From NCBI GenBank assembly GCA_016927905.1, contig JAFGLW010000024.1, positions 62,001 to 126,000 of the forward strand: DNA of 64,000 bases, read 5' to 3'. Each line of letters begins with the position of its first letter. Position 1 is the stretch's first letter. Below are positions 37,424 to 45,912 of this stretch, piece after piece. The notes beneath the pieces are model-generated. The model did not search any database, was not told the origin of the DNA, and saw only the letters and a program-made list of their open reading frames with translations. This stretch comes from a candidate division CSSED10-310 bacterium (GTDB lineage: Bacteria; CSSED10-310; JAFGJC01). The position numbers were made by a program, and so were the translations under genes.

Positions 37424-38018
37424 AACACAAATGAATCTGGTTCCGATTGTCGTAGAACAGACGGGCCGGGGCGAACGCGCATACGATATTTTCTCCCGAC
37501 TGCTGAAAGAGAATATCCTGTTTATCGGTACGCCGATCGACGACCAGATCGCCAACCTGGTCATCGCACAGCTCCTGTATCTGGAAGCCGAGGATCCCGA
37601 AAAGGATATCCATCTCTACATCAACAGCCCGGGCGGCATGGTCACCTCGGCACTGGCCATTTATGACACGATGCAGTACATCAAACCCGATGTCTCGACC
37701 ATCTGCGTCGGTCATGCGGACAGCGCTGCAGCGCTTCTTTTGGCCACCGGCGCCAAAGGAAAACGGTACGCTCTTCGAAATGCACGGATCATGCTGCACC
37801 AGCCTATCGGCGGAATTCAGGGGCAGGCATCCGATATCGATATCCAGGCCCGGGAAATCCTGCGCTTGAAACATCAGATCCAGACCATTCTGATGGAGCA
37901 TACCGGTCAATCGATCAAGAAAATCGCCGTGGATACCGACAGGGATTTTTTTATGTCACCCGAAGAAGCCGTGAAATACGGCATCATCGACGATGTCCTG
38001 ATCAAGAAAACGAAATAA
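37416..38018 (+). CDS. clpP: ATP-dependent Clp protease proteolytic subunit
   Basis: 200 residues, the usual size. Serine protease subunit forming the tetradecameric barrel. The oxyanion/SPGG loop [18 protein letters not shown], the nucleophile context [14 protein letters not shown] (usually GQAASMG), the catalytic His in [10 protein letters not shown] and the Asp in [13 protein letters not shown] are all visible. The changed residues around Ser, with Asp two positions before it, are unusual but the triad is complete. No clpX or clpA gene follows. It overlaps tig by eight bases and is 44 bases before engB. Confidence 0.93.
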   Translation: MSKTQMNLVPIVVEQTGRGERAYDIFSRLLKENILFIGTPIDDQIANLVIAQLLYLEAEDPEKDIHLYINSPGGMVTSALAIYDTMQYIKPDVSTICVGHADSAAALLLATGAKGKRYALRNARIMLHQPIGGIQGQASDIDIQAREILRLKHQIQTILMEHTGQSIKKIAVDTDRDFFMSPEEAVKYGIIDDVLIKKTK

Positions 38019-38062
38019 TCCGGGAAAACCGGGTTGTTCCGGAACCGGACAAGAGCGAACGA

Positions 38063-38677
38063 ATGAAGATCAAACAGGCCGGTTTTGTTCTGAGTGCAGC
38101 GGCACCCGAATCATGCCCGGTGGACCGGCGGCCCGAAATTGCTATTGCAGGGCGATCGAATGTGGGAAAATCCAGCCTGGTGAATTTTCTGCTCAACCGC
38201 AAAACTCTGGCAAAAACCAGTTCCGTTCCCGGTAAAACCCGGCTGATTAATTTCTATCTGGTGAACGGCGATTTCTATCTCGTCGATCTGCCGGGATATG
38301 GTTATACCCGGGCACCGTCACAAATCAGTGCGAGCTGGCGGAGAACGGTCAGCAGATACTTCGAAACGCGGACCAATCTGCTGGGACTGATGCATCTGAT
38401 CGATATCCGGCATGATCCGTCGGCAATGGATGTCCGGGTTTCAGACTGGCTGGCTGAATCGGGAATGCCGTTTTTGACTATTCTGGTCAAGTCGGACAAA
38501 CTCAGCCGTTCGCGGCAGATTCAACAGAAAAAACGGATTCAGAAGGTTCTGTGTCTGCCTTCGGACCATTCCTTTGTGCTGACATCCACGGTCGAGAAAA
38601 CCGGGCGCCGGGATGTGCTCGGGTGGATCGGTGAGCTGTTGGACACGGAACAGCAGTTCAGTCACGGCGCCGGTTGA
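38063..38677 (+). CDS. engB: Ribosome biogenesis GTPase EngB/YsxC
   Basis: 204 residues. GTPase needed for large-subunit assembly. G1 AIAGRSNVGKSS, G3 LVDLPGYGYTRAP, G4 LVKSDKL and G5-type LTSTVEKTG are all present, together with the TSSVPGKTR switch region. The end overlaps the convergent larB gene by 20 bases. It probably shares transcription with tig and clpP. Confidence 0.95.
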   Translation: MKIKQAGFVLSAAAPESCPVDRRPEIAIAGRSNVGKSSLVNFLLNRKTLAKTSSVPGKTRLINFYLVNGDFYLVDLPGYGYTRAPSQISASWRRTVSRYFETRTNLLGLMHLIDIRHDPSAMDVRVSDWLAESGMPFLTILVKSDKLSRSRQIQQKKRIQKVLCLPSDHSFVLTSTVEKTGRRDVLGWIGELLDTEQQFSHGAG

Positions 38678-39410
38678 TCAGGGCTGCTGCATATCCGGCT
38701 CCGAATCCATTGTCGATGTTCACTGCAACCACACCGCTGGAACAGGTGTTCAGCATGGTTAGCAGTGCAGAGACGCCGGCGAAATTCGCGCCGTACCCCA
38801 CCGACGTGGGTACGCCGATCACCGGCCGATCCACCAGCGCGCCAACCACTCCGGGCAGAGCCCCTTCCATACCGGCGGCAACGATGATGACCTCCGCGTG
38901 CAGGAGATCCTTCCGGTAATGTAACAGCCGGTGCAGGCCGGCGATTCCCACATCAAAAATACGTTTCACGGACTGTCCCATAACTTCGGCGGTGACGGCG
39001 GCTTCCTCGGCAACCGGGATGTCGGAAGTGCCCGCGCAGATCACCAGGATATATCCATTTCCCCTGATCGCGGGATCCGGATTCCAGAAGGCGCAACGAG
39101 CTGCCGAATGATACTGCAACGGTTCGATTTTCCCATGAAGTATTGTGTATGTAGACTCCGATATCCGGGTAATCAGCAGCGGCTGCCCGGCACGGAACAG
39201 ATTGAGGGCGATATCCAGGATTTGCCGGTCCGTTTTGCCGTGACCGAAAATAACTTCAGGAAATCCTTTTCGAAGCTGCCGGTGGGTGTCGACCTTTGCG
39301 AATTCGAGATCCAGAAACGGCTTCAGCTTGATTTGATCCACACACTCCGTTTCACTGATCCGTCCGGCTTTGAATTCCGCCAGCAAGCGCTTCAGATCGT
39401 CGCCGGTCAT
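38658..39410 (-). CDS. larB: LarB, nickel pincer cofactor biosynthesis carboxylase
   Basis: 250 residues. AIR-carboxylase-like fold at the C-terminus: ICAGTSDIPVAEEA, DVGIAGLHRLL, VAAGMEGALPGVVGAL and GVPTSVGYGAN. The N-terminal approximately 80 residues include the conserved LARV-like and FPEVIFGHGKT segments. LarB carboxylates nicotinic acid adenine dinucleotide as the first step to the nickel-pincer nucleotide of lactate racemase. LarC and LarE are not in the window. It is translated with FolD (4-base overlap at 39407-39410). The family is also annotated as a PurE-like protein in genomes without larA. Confidence 0.9.
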   Translation of the reverse strand: MTGDDLKRLLAEFKAGRISETECVDQIKLKPFLDLEFAKVDTHRQLRKGFPEVIFGHGKTDRQILDIALNLFRAGQPLLITRISESTYTILHGKIEPLQYHSAARCAFWNPDPAIRGNGYILVICAGTSDIPVAEEAAVTAEVMGQSVKRIFDVGIAGLHRLLHYRKDLLHAEVIIVAAGMEGALPGVVGALVDRPVIGVPTSVGYGANFAGVSALLTMLNTCSSGVVAVNIDNGFGAGYAAALINRRRD

Positions 39411-40351
39411 ACCGGAGAATCTCCAGGGTCGATACCCAACCTAATCCCGGCCAGTGTGATCGTGTTGTGCATGAGCATGGCGACGGTCATCCGGCCCACG
39501 CCGCCGGGTACGGGCGTGAAATACGATGCCCTCTCTATCGCTGCACGGGGATGAACATCTCCGATCAGTGCATGTCCGTTTTCCCTCAGCTTGTCTGCGA
39601 TGGGGGAATCCAGAGCCAGCCATTTCGGACCGGCGCTGTCCAGGTCGATCCGGTTGATCCCCACATCGATCACCACTGCACCCGGCTTGATATGATCCGC
39701 TCCGAAAAAGCCCGGCCTGCCGACTGCGGTCACAAGCAGATCCGCCCTGCGGCAGATTTCATCCAGGCGGGTGGTTCTGGAGTGGGCCAGGGTGACGGTA
39801 GCGTGTCGCGCCAGCAGGAGAGCGGCTGTCGGTTTCCCGACAATGGCACTTCTTCCGGCGATAACTGCCTCTCTCCCTTCTATTTGAATATTGTAGGCCT
39901 CCAGGATCTTGATGATTCCTGCGGGTGTACAGGGGGCGATCGGTGCGGTTCCCAGCCACAGTTTCCCCGTGTTGAGAGGATGGAATCCGTCGACGTCCTT
40001 GCCGGGATCGATTTGCTCCAGAAAATAATCCGCATCCATTCCTTCCGGAAGCGGAAGCTGGATGATCATCCCGTCGCAGTCATCATCCATGTTAAAACGG
40101 TGAATCTGTTCCATAATCCGGGACTCGTCTGCATCTCGCGGCAGGTGGACCTCAAAAAAAGCGATGCCCACACGCCGGCATGCCTTTTTCTTGTTCCGGA
40201 CATATACCGCCGATGCGGGATCGTCTCCAGCCATGATAACCGCCAAACCCGGCTGCCGGCCGGTGTGCTCCCAAAACCTCTCACTCAAGATCTTCACTCG
40301 CTCCAGAACGGATTGGGCGACCGTCTTGCCGTCCATCACCTGTGCATTCAT
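39407..40351 (-). CDS. folD: Methylenetetrahydrofolate dehydrogenase/cyclohydrolase
   Basis: 314 residues, full length plus a short C-terminal tail. Bifunctional enzyme interconverting methylene-, methenyl- and formyl-tetrahydrofolate in one-carbon metabolism. Motifs: YVRNKKKACRRVGI with the catalytic lysine region, IIQLPLPEGMD, DPGKDVDGFHP, PCTPAGIIKIL, AGRSAIVGKPTAALLL and TPVPGGVGRMTVAML. GAGAGGGA precedes the ATG at 40351. First gene of a folD-larB operon, driven by a promoter back to back with that of the Agl23-like operon. Confidence 0.95.
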   Translation of the reverse strand: MNAQVMDGKTVAQSVLERVKILSERFWEHTGRQPGLAVIMAGDDPASAVYVRNKKKACRRVGIAFFEVHLPRDADESRIMEQIHRFNMDDDCDGMIIQLPLPEGMDADYFLEQIDPGKDVDGFHPLNTGKLWLGTAPIAPCTPAGIIKILEAYNIQIEGREAVIAGRSAIVGKPTAALLLARHATVTLAHSRTTRLDEICRRADLLVTAVGRPGFFGADHIKPGAVVIDVGINRIDLDSAGPKWLALDSPIADKLRENGHALIGDVHPRAAIERASYFTPVPGGVGRMTVAMLMHNTITLAGIRLGIDPGDSPV

Positions 40352-40385
40352 CTTCCATTCCCTCTCAAAACGTTGGAAAAAACGA

Positions 40386-40414
40386 AGATTATCAGGGGGT
40401 TAGAGTCGGGTCAA
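40386..40414 (-). promoter_or_regulatory. Sigma-70-like promoter of folD-larB
   Basis: Minus-strand TTGACC (plus bases 40409-40414) and TAATCT (40386-40391) with a 17-base spacer and a TGA before the -10. Transcription would start about 30 bases before the folD ATG. The -35 abuts that of the divergent promoter, separated by three bases. Confidence 0.55.
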
Positions 40415-40417
40415 GAC

Positions 40418-40446
40418 TTGACACCAAACCGGTCAGGTGATATGAA
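40418..40446 (+). promoter_or_regulatory. Sigma-70-like promoter of the Agl23-like/YYY operon
   Basis: TTGACA (40418-40423) and TATGAA (40441-40446) with an ideal 17-base spacer, about 65 bases before the chosen start at 40520. The two back-to-back -35 boxes create the small palindrome TCAAGACTTGA (40411-40421). Confidence 0.6.
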
Positions 40447-40519
40447 ACAACGTCGTTCGCGACAGACTTTGGGAAAACATGCTTTGCGGTCAAAATGCTG
40501 GAAAACGAGGAGCTGCCTT

Positions 40520-43480
40520 ATGAACAATAGCTACGCGGAATCAAAAGACATCGCTCGAATCTCCATCCGACTGGACTGGAAAATGGCGCTGTGGGCGTTC
40601 TTGTTCCTGTTCATCCTGTTGACCCGGTTTCACCATCTTGGGGATAAACCCTTCCATCACGACGAAAGTCTTTATGCCAAGTACATCTGGAATTTTCACG
40701 TGGGAATGGGTTACGAATACGATCCCATGCAGCATGGACCTTTCATGTTCCACATGCAGCAGATTCCCCTGTTTCTTTTTGGCGTCAACAACTACACAAT
40801 TCGCATCCTCCCGGCGGTCACCGGGATCGCCCTGACGCTCGCTTTTTTTCTCATGCGTCGAAGACTCGGGGAGGGCGTTGCCCTGATGGCGGGATGGTTG
40901 TACGCAATCAATCCCGTGTTCATGTACTTCCAGCGGTTTTTAAGGCACGATCCGTTTTTCTCGCTCTTCACCATCTTGATCTTCTTTTTCCTGCTGCTTT
41001 GGTTTCAGGACAGGAAACCCTGGCAGGCATACTCCCTGGCCGCTTCCCTGTGCATCCTGTACTGCATAAAGGAAAACGCGTTTGTCCAATTCCTGATTAT
41101 TTTTTCCTTCGTCGTGATGAAGGTGTTGACGGATTTCTTCGATAAAAGAAAGGGAATGCGCGACCGGTTCAAATCGATTCCTGAAAACGCTAATCGCTAT
41201 CCATACGTGACCAAGTTGTGGATTTTCGTGGCTTTATGCGGCGTTTCATTCGTTCTGTACGCTATCGGAAACCAATGGTTGAAAGCCAGCTTCGCGAACT
41301 GGGAGAAAACCGTCCAGTACTACTGGTATGCCTGTTTCCTGTTGTATTTTGTGTTCACCGCATTCATGGTGATGCGGGGTGAACGGGTTCGCAAGAACCA
41401 GGTAACCAAACCGATGCTGGGATTTCAGCCGGGATTTTTCACGGACAGCCATGTTTTCGCTCTGAGTCTTCTGATATTCGTGAGTATTTTCATTTTGCTG
41501 TATACGACGTTTTTCACCAACCTGAAGGGATTCTGGGGCGGTATTTACAAATGGTACACCTACTGGCTCCATCAGCATTCCATCGCCCGGATCCGTGGAC
41601 CCTTCCACTATTATCACCACCAGATGTTGATCTATGCCTTCATCCCGTTCTCCATCGTCCTGATCGGACTGATCAGCCGGACCATGCAGAAAACCAGATA
41701 CATCATTTCCAGCGCCTATATCATCCTGTTTATCCTGGCGCTGATCGTAGCCAAAAAATCGTCTTCCCCCTGGCCGTTCACAAACCAGGATCTTTTCACA
41801 AACGAGCATCTCGTTTTCGCGGCATTTATTTTCGTGGCGGGCGCATATTGCGTGATGACATACCTGAAGGAACGGGCTTATACCAAGGCGTTTCTGAGCT
41901 GGTGGACCCTGCTGGCATATCTGATTTATTCATATCTCCAGGAGAAAGTTCCATGGTTGACCATGCACATCATCACCCCCATGATTCTGCTCGCGGCCAT
42001 TTTCTTAGTTGAAATCTTCACCGACAAGAGCCTTAAATGGCAGCGGCAGGCCATGATTGGTCTGTTTGCCTTAATGGTGATGTATTCCATGCACACCGCG
42101 TTCATGCTCTGCTGGTACCATGAAGCGGATCCAACCGAACAGATGGTCTACGTGCAAACCACCTACGACGTGCCCAGAATACTGGATGAAATCGATGAAA
42201 TGGCTTTCTGGACCAACGAGGGAACCGATCTTCCGCTGGCGATCGACGGGCATGCAACTTGGCCGTTCTACTGGTATTTGAGAGACTGGAAGAACATAAT
42301 CTATAACAAACAGGTTGATCCCAACCGGCATGTCATGGTGATCTGCAACTGGGAAGACCGGCATGCACTCGCCGAGAAACTCGGGGACAATTTCATTCCC
42401 AGACGATACGGACTGAGAGCCTGGTATCTGCCCAAACGCTCCGACCTGACCTCGGGCGATGCCCTTCGGAACGCATGGCGCTGGGTTCTGCTGCGGGAAC
42501 GATTCAAACCCAGCCTGTACGGGACACAGGACATCTGCATGTTAGTCCGAAAGGATCTGGCCAAATTTTCCAAAGGCATCGATATCGGGGAAGCTCCGGT
42601 AAAAGTCAAAAAGCAGGCGCCGCCCCCCAAAGCTGCCGCGATGGTGGACAACATCCTGGAAATCGGGCGGTTTGGTTCCGGGAAAGGCCAGTTCAACGAA
42701 CCCAAGGGAATCACTGTTGACAAGGAAGGTAACATCTACGTGGCCGACAGTAAAAATGCCCGGATCCAGAAGTTTTCTCCCGGCGGGGAGGTTCTGACCA
42801 CATGGGGCGTGTATGGCGAGGGGGAAGGGCAGTTCAACAGCCCAACCGGTGTCACCGCAGATTCCAGGGGATTCATCTATGTCGCGGATACCTGGAATCA
42901 CCGGATACAGAAATTCGATTCGGATGGGAAATTCATCTTCGCATTCGGCGACTCCTCCATTTTCTGGGCTCCCAAAGACCTGAAAGTCGATGATGAGGGG
43001 TTCATCTATGTGGTGAATACCGGATTCCACCGCATTCAGAAATTTACCCGGAACGGCCAGCAGATCTGGTCGGTCGGAACCAAAGGAATCGATTCCACCC
43101 AGTTCACCGAACCGGTCGGGATCGACGTCGATTCTGTGGGCCGCCTTTACATCGCCGACACGGGTAATCAGCGGGTGTCCGTTTACGACAAGGACGGTCA
43201 CCTGTTGAAATCATTCCCGGTCTATGGGTGGGAATACTTCTACACCGAACCGTTTGTCACCGTCGATACTCAAAACGACCTGATCTATCTGACCGACTCC
43301 CGGAACAACAAAATACAGGTGTTCGATATGAACGGCGAATTCAAGAATTTCTGGGGCAAGGAGGGTCTCGCGGGCGGTCAGTTCAAATTGCCCATCGGGA
43401 TCACTTGTCACAATGGAAAATTATATGTGTCGGAAGTGGGAAACCATCGGGTGCAGGTGTTCGAGAGCGGAATTCAATAA
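40520..43480 (+). CDS. Agl23/TIGR03663-like GT39-related membrane protein with C-terminal NHL propeller
   Basis: 986 residues. An N-terminal GT39-like membrane region spans residues 1 to about 560. It shows the residues I associate with TIGR03663 (flippase activity-associated Agl23-type proteins, from memory): a DE pair in HHDESLYAKYI near residue 47 and HGP in PMQHGPFMFH near residue 72. A soluble stretch follows, then a six-bladed NHL beta-propeller from about residue 714 to the end. Blades carry repeated YVADTWNHRIQKF- and YIADTGNQRVSVY-type sequence. I take the ATG at 40520, because GAGGAG sits seven bases upstream; the open frame extends 351 codons further, across antisense folD and larB, and that part is not coding. 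First gene of an operon with the two YYY-domain proteins. The partner YYY family is what known TIGR03663 members co-occur with. The propeller is an addition I do not associate with that family. Confidence 0.8.
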   Translation: MNNSYAESKDIARISIRLDWKMALWAFLFLFILLTRFHHLGDKPFHHDESLYAKYIWNFHVGMGYEYDPMQHGPFMFHMQQIPLFLFGVNNYTIRILPAVTGIALTLAFFLMRRRLGEGVALMAGWLYAINPVFMYFQRFLRHDPFFSLFTILIFFFLLLWFQDRKPWQAYSLAASLCILYCIKENAFVQFLIIFSFVVMKVLTDFFDKRKGMRDRFKSIPENANRYPYVTKLWIFVALCGVSFVLYAIGNQWLKASFANWEKTVQYYWYACFLLYFVFTAFMVMRGERVRKNQVTKPMLGFQPGFFTDSHVFALSLLIFVSIFILLYTTFFTNLKGFWGGIYKWYTYWLHQHSIARIRGPFHYYHHQMLIYAFIPFSIVLIGLISRTMQKTRYIISSAYIILFILALIVAKKSSSPWPFTNQDLFTNEHLVFAAFIFVAGAYCVMTYLKERAYTKAFLSWWTLLAYLIYSYLQEKVPWLTMHIITPMILLAAIFLVEIFTDKSLKWQRQAMIGLFALMVMYSMHTAFMLCWYHEADPTEQMVYVQTTYDVPRILDEIDEMAFWTNEGTDLPLAIDGHATWPFYWYLRDWKNIIYNKQVDPNRHVMVICNWEDRHALAEKLGDNFIPRRYGLRAWYLPKRSDLTSGDALRNAWRWVLLRERFKPSLYGTQDICMLVRKDLAKFSKGIDIGEAPVKVKKQAPPPKAAAMVDNILEIGRFGSGKGQFNEPKGITVDKEGNIYVADSKNARIQKFSPGGEVLTTWGVYGEGEGQFNSPTGVTADSRGFIYVADTWNHRIQKFDSDGKFIFAFGDSSIFWAPKDLKVDDEGFIYVVNTGFHRIQKFTRNGQQIWSVGTKGIDSTQFTEPVGIDVDSVGRLYIADTGNQRVSVYDKDGHLLKSFPVYGWEYFYTEPFVTVDTQNDLIYLTDSRNNKIQVFDMNGEFKNFWGKEGLAGGQFKLPIGITCHNGKLYVSEVGNHRVQVFESGIQ
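42662..43474 (+). repeat. NHL propeller of the Agl23-like protein (six blades)
   Basis: Six tandem NHL repeats of roughly 45 codons, each ending in a D-x-x-N-x-R-[IV]-Q-like strand. Blade 3 has a shortened entry (SSIFWAPKDLKV), and blade 5 opens GWEYFYTEPFVTVD. The same blade-specific features recur in the three other propellers of this window. Confidence 0.85.
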
Positions 43481-43557
43481 TCGGTGTTTTTAGGGGATCG
43501 ACAATCCGGTTGTCTGACACCGGGTTCCGGTGATCCTGAAGGAAGGAAACAGGTTAC

Positions 43558-45909
43558 ATGATTGAAATCATGCTTTGGTGGATGGTCATCACCGTCACCG
43601 GCCTGATCGCGCTCCCACTGGCTCGAAGATTCTTCAGGAGTTATCCGGACCAAGGCTACATCCTGTCAAAAGCTTTCGGATTATGTCTTCTGAGCTTCGT
43701 CAACTGGATCCTGTCCAGCCTGCATATCCTGAAGTTCAGCCCGCTGTCCGTCCTGGTATCCATGAGTCTGATTCTCCTTGGTTCCTGGTTTCTCAAGAAA
43801 GAATCTCTTGCCGATATCGGCCAATTCTTTACCGGGCAGAAACGGGTCGTTTGGGTCTCGGAAATCGTATTTCTGGCGGCATTTGCCCTGTTTGCCTTTA
43901 TCCGCATGTGCAATCCGGATATCGCGTCGACGGAAAAAATGCCGGATTTCGCCTTTTTGACCGGCATCATCAACAGCGGCTATTTCCCGCCCAAGGATCC
44001 CTGGTTTCTGGGGGAAACAATCAACTACTTCTATTACGGGCATTATCAGATCGCCCTGTTGACTAAATTGACCGGTATCGCTCCCCAGATCGGTTTCAAC
44101 CTGGGAATCGCCTTCCTTTTCGCCATTACCCTGACTACCGCATTCGGCGTCACATACGGCTTGACCCGAAACTTGAAATACGGATTTCTGGGAGGTCTTT
44201 TTGTGGCATTCATCGGCAACCTGGACGGGATCAATCAGCTGCTGTCGAAAGTAGTGCTGGGACCCGAAAAATTTTACCCGTTCACCTGGTTCAACTGGTG
44301 GATGAGTTCCCGGGTGATTGTCCGGGAAGGAGTGGATATCACCATCAACGAATTCCCTTTCTGGAGTTATATCCTGGGCGATCTTCACGCCCATGTAAAC
44401 GTAGTGCCGTTTTCTCTTTTGGTACTGGGCATCATCCTGGAATTGATGCGGGGCGGCGGCGACGGTCTGGGAGTCATCGGGCGGGGAAAGGAGTTTTATT
44501 TCCGGATCATCATCGCGGCCGTTGCTCTGGGTGCGATTCCGGCGGCCAACACCTGGGATATGCCAACATATTTCGGATTGATGGCCGCGGCTTTGATCTT
44601 TGAGCGTCAATTCACCCGAAAATTTCCGGTAACATCGTATTTGGGATTCCTGCTCACTCCGTTCCGGGAACTTATCGACCGATGGAACAACCCGCCGGAA
44701 CTAACCAAAGATCGAAACGGTTCCTTGTTCTGGAGCCGTTGGGGACTGACATTGACCGCCGTTTTTCTGCTTATCGGAATAGCGCTTCTTCTGTATTGTC
44801 CCTATTATCAAAATTTCCAGCCCAAGGGCACCCAGGGTATCAGACTGGTCGATCCCATCCAGCGGACCCTGTGGGACGATTTCCTCACCATCTACGGATT
44901 TTTCTTTTTCTGCGTACTGTCGCTGATCCTGTACCTGTTGAAAGAACGCATAATGAAGGTTTCACCCCGCCTGATGCCGCTTTTGGTTGGATCCCTCATC
45001 ACCGGGTACATCATAACCTTCCTTGTTTTTCAGACGTTCATGGTGGCTTTCTGCATAATCGTTCTGGGATTGCTTTTGGCACTCCCGTTTTCCCAGGACG
45101 ATCCCGAAAAACTGGAAAAATTCTTCGCTCTCTCACTGTTTGCTACTGCTCTGCTGATTCTTCTGGGATGCGAATTCTTTTATATCAAGGATGCTTACGG
45201 GAAAACACTGGAACGGCAAAATACCATTTTCAAATTCTATTATCAGGCATGGGTGTTCTGCGGAATTTCATCGGCCTATGCGGTTTACCGATTCAGCGAG
45301 ATTGTTAAAGAACGCTGGAAATTGACCTGGGACATGGTGTACAGGGTCCTTTTCGTTGCCACGCTGGCGTTTCCGGTTTTCGGGACAACAGTCAAATGTA
45401 ATCATTTCGCAGCTTTGAAGGATAATACACCCTACGCCAAGGCGACGCTTGACGGCATATGGTATATGTCCTGGCGTTATAAGGGAGATTACCAGACCAT
45501 TCAATATCTTCGAAAACACGCTAAACCCGAGGAAACCGTCCTGGAAGCTACCGGACCGGCGTTTTCGCATTATGGGCGGATATCCGCATCCACAGGCATG
45601 TACACGCTGATCGGATGGGCGAATCATGAGAATATCTGGCGGGACGGGTCCTGGCAAATGGTCAATAAGAGGGTCAACGATGTCCGAACAATCTATTCAA
45701 CTTCCGATATCAACCTGGCCGGACAGCTCCTGAATGAATACGGCATCGATTACGTTTACGTGGGGATGCTGGAACGAGAGCAGTATCCCAATGCCGATTT
45801 CGACAAGTTCGCCTCCTTCATGACGAAGCTTCTCGATGTGGAAGATTCCGATGGGAAAATGACATATCTGTACCGTGCAAACCCGCAATCATCCACGCGG
45901 GAGGATTAA
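43558..45909 (+). CDS. YYY-motif membrane protein (DUF2298/TIGR03662 type)
   Basis: 783 residues, almost entirely membrane-spanning. The family's name motif appears as NYFYYGHYQIALLTKL near residue 156. Other conserved blocks are INEFPFWSYILGDLHAHVN near 265, AANTWDMPTYFGL, and GCEFFYIKDAYGK with NTIFKFYYQAW near 540-565. The C-terminal end is probably outside the membrane, with LEATGPAFSHYGRISASTG and YVGMLEREQYPN, resembling soluble ends of GT-C transferases. These blocks recur in the next gene in the same order, so it and the C-terminal half of that protein are paralogues. TIGR03662 proteins are reported from Archaea and Chloroflexota; function unknown, but the fold suggests a lipid-linked glycosyl transferase. 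ATG at 43558, 77 bases after the preceding gene. Confidence 0.85.
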   Translation: MIEIMLWWMVITVTGLIALPLARRFFRSYPDQGYILSKAFGLCLLSFVNWILSSLHILKFSPLSVLVSMSLILLGSWFLKKESLADIGQFFTGQKRVVWVSEIVFLAAFALFAFIRMCNPDIASTEKMPDFAFLTGIINSGYFPPKDPWFLGETINYFYYGHYQIALLTKLTGIAPQIGFNLGIAFLFAITLTTAFGVTYGLTRNLKYGFLGGLFVAFIGNLDGINQLLSKVVLGPEKFYPFTWFNWWMSSRVIVREGVDITINEFPFWSYILGDLHAHVNVVPFSLLVLGIILELMRGGGDGLGVIGRGKEFYFRIIIAAVALGAIPAANTWDMPTYFGLMAAALIFERQFTRKFPVTSYLGFLLTPFRELIDRWNNPPELTKDRNGSLFWSRWGLTLTAVFLLIGIALLLYCPYYQNFQPKGTQGIRLVDPIQRTLWDDFLTIYGFFFFCVLSLILYLLKERIMKVSPRLMPLLVGSLITGYIITFLVFQTFMVAFCIIVLGLLLALPFSQDDPEKLEKFFALSLFATALLILLGCEFFYIKDAYGKTLERQNTIFKFYYQAWVFCGISSAYAVYRFSEIVKERWKLTWDMVYRVLFVATLAFPVFGTTVKCNHFAALKDNTPYAKATLDGIWYMSWRYKGDYQTIQYLRKHAKPEETVLEATGPAFSHYGRISASTGMYTLIGWANHENIWRDGSWQMVNKRVNDVRTIYSTSDINLAGQLLNEYGIDYVYVGMLEREQYPNADFDKFASFMTKLLDVEDSDGKMTYLYRANPQSSTRED

Positions 45910-45912
45910 TCC

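Noticed and set aside
40411..40421. TCAAGACTTGA as a dedicated operator
   Set aside because: It is fully explained by two back-to-back -35 hexamers (TTGACC and TTGACA).
39467..40519. A 351-codon upstream extension of the Agl23-like gene
   Set aside because: It runs antisense through folD and larB, has no membrane or family features, and a good ribosome-binding site precedes the ATG at 40520.
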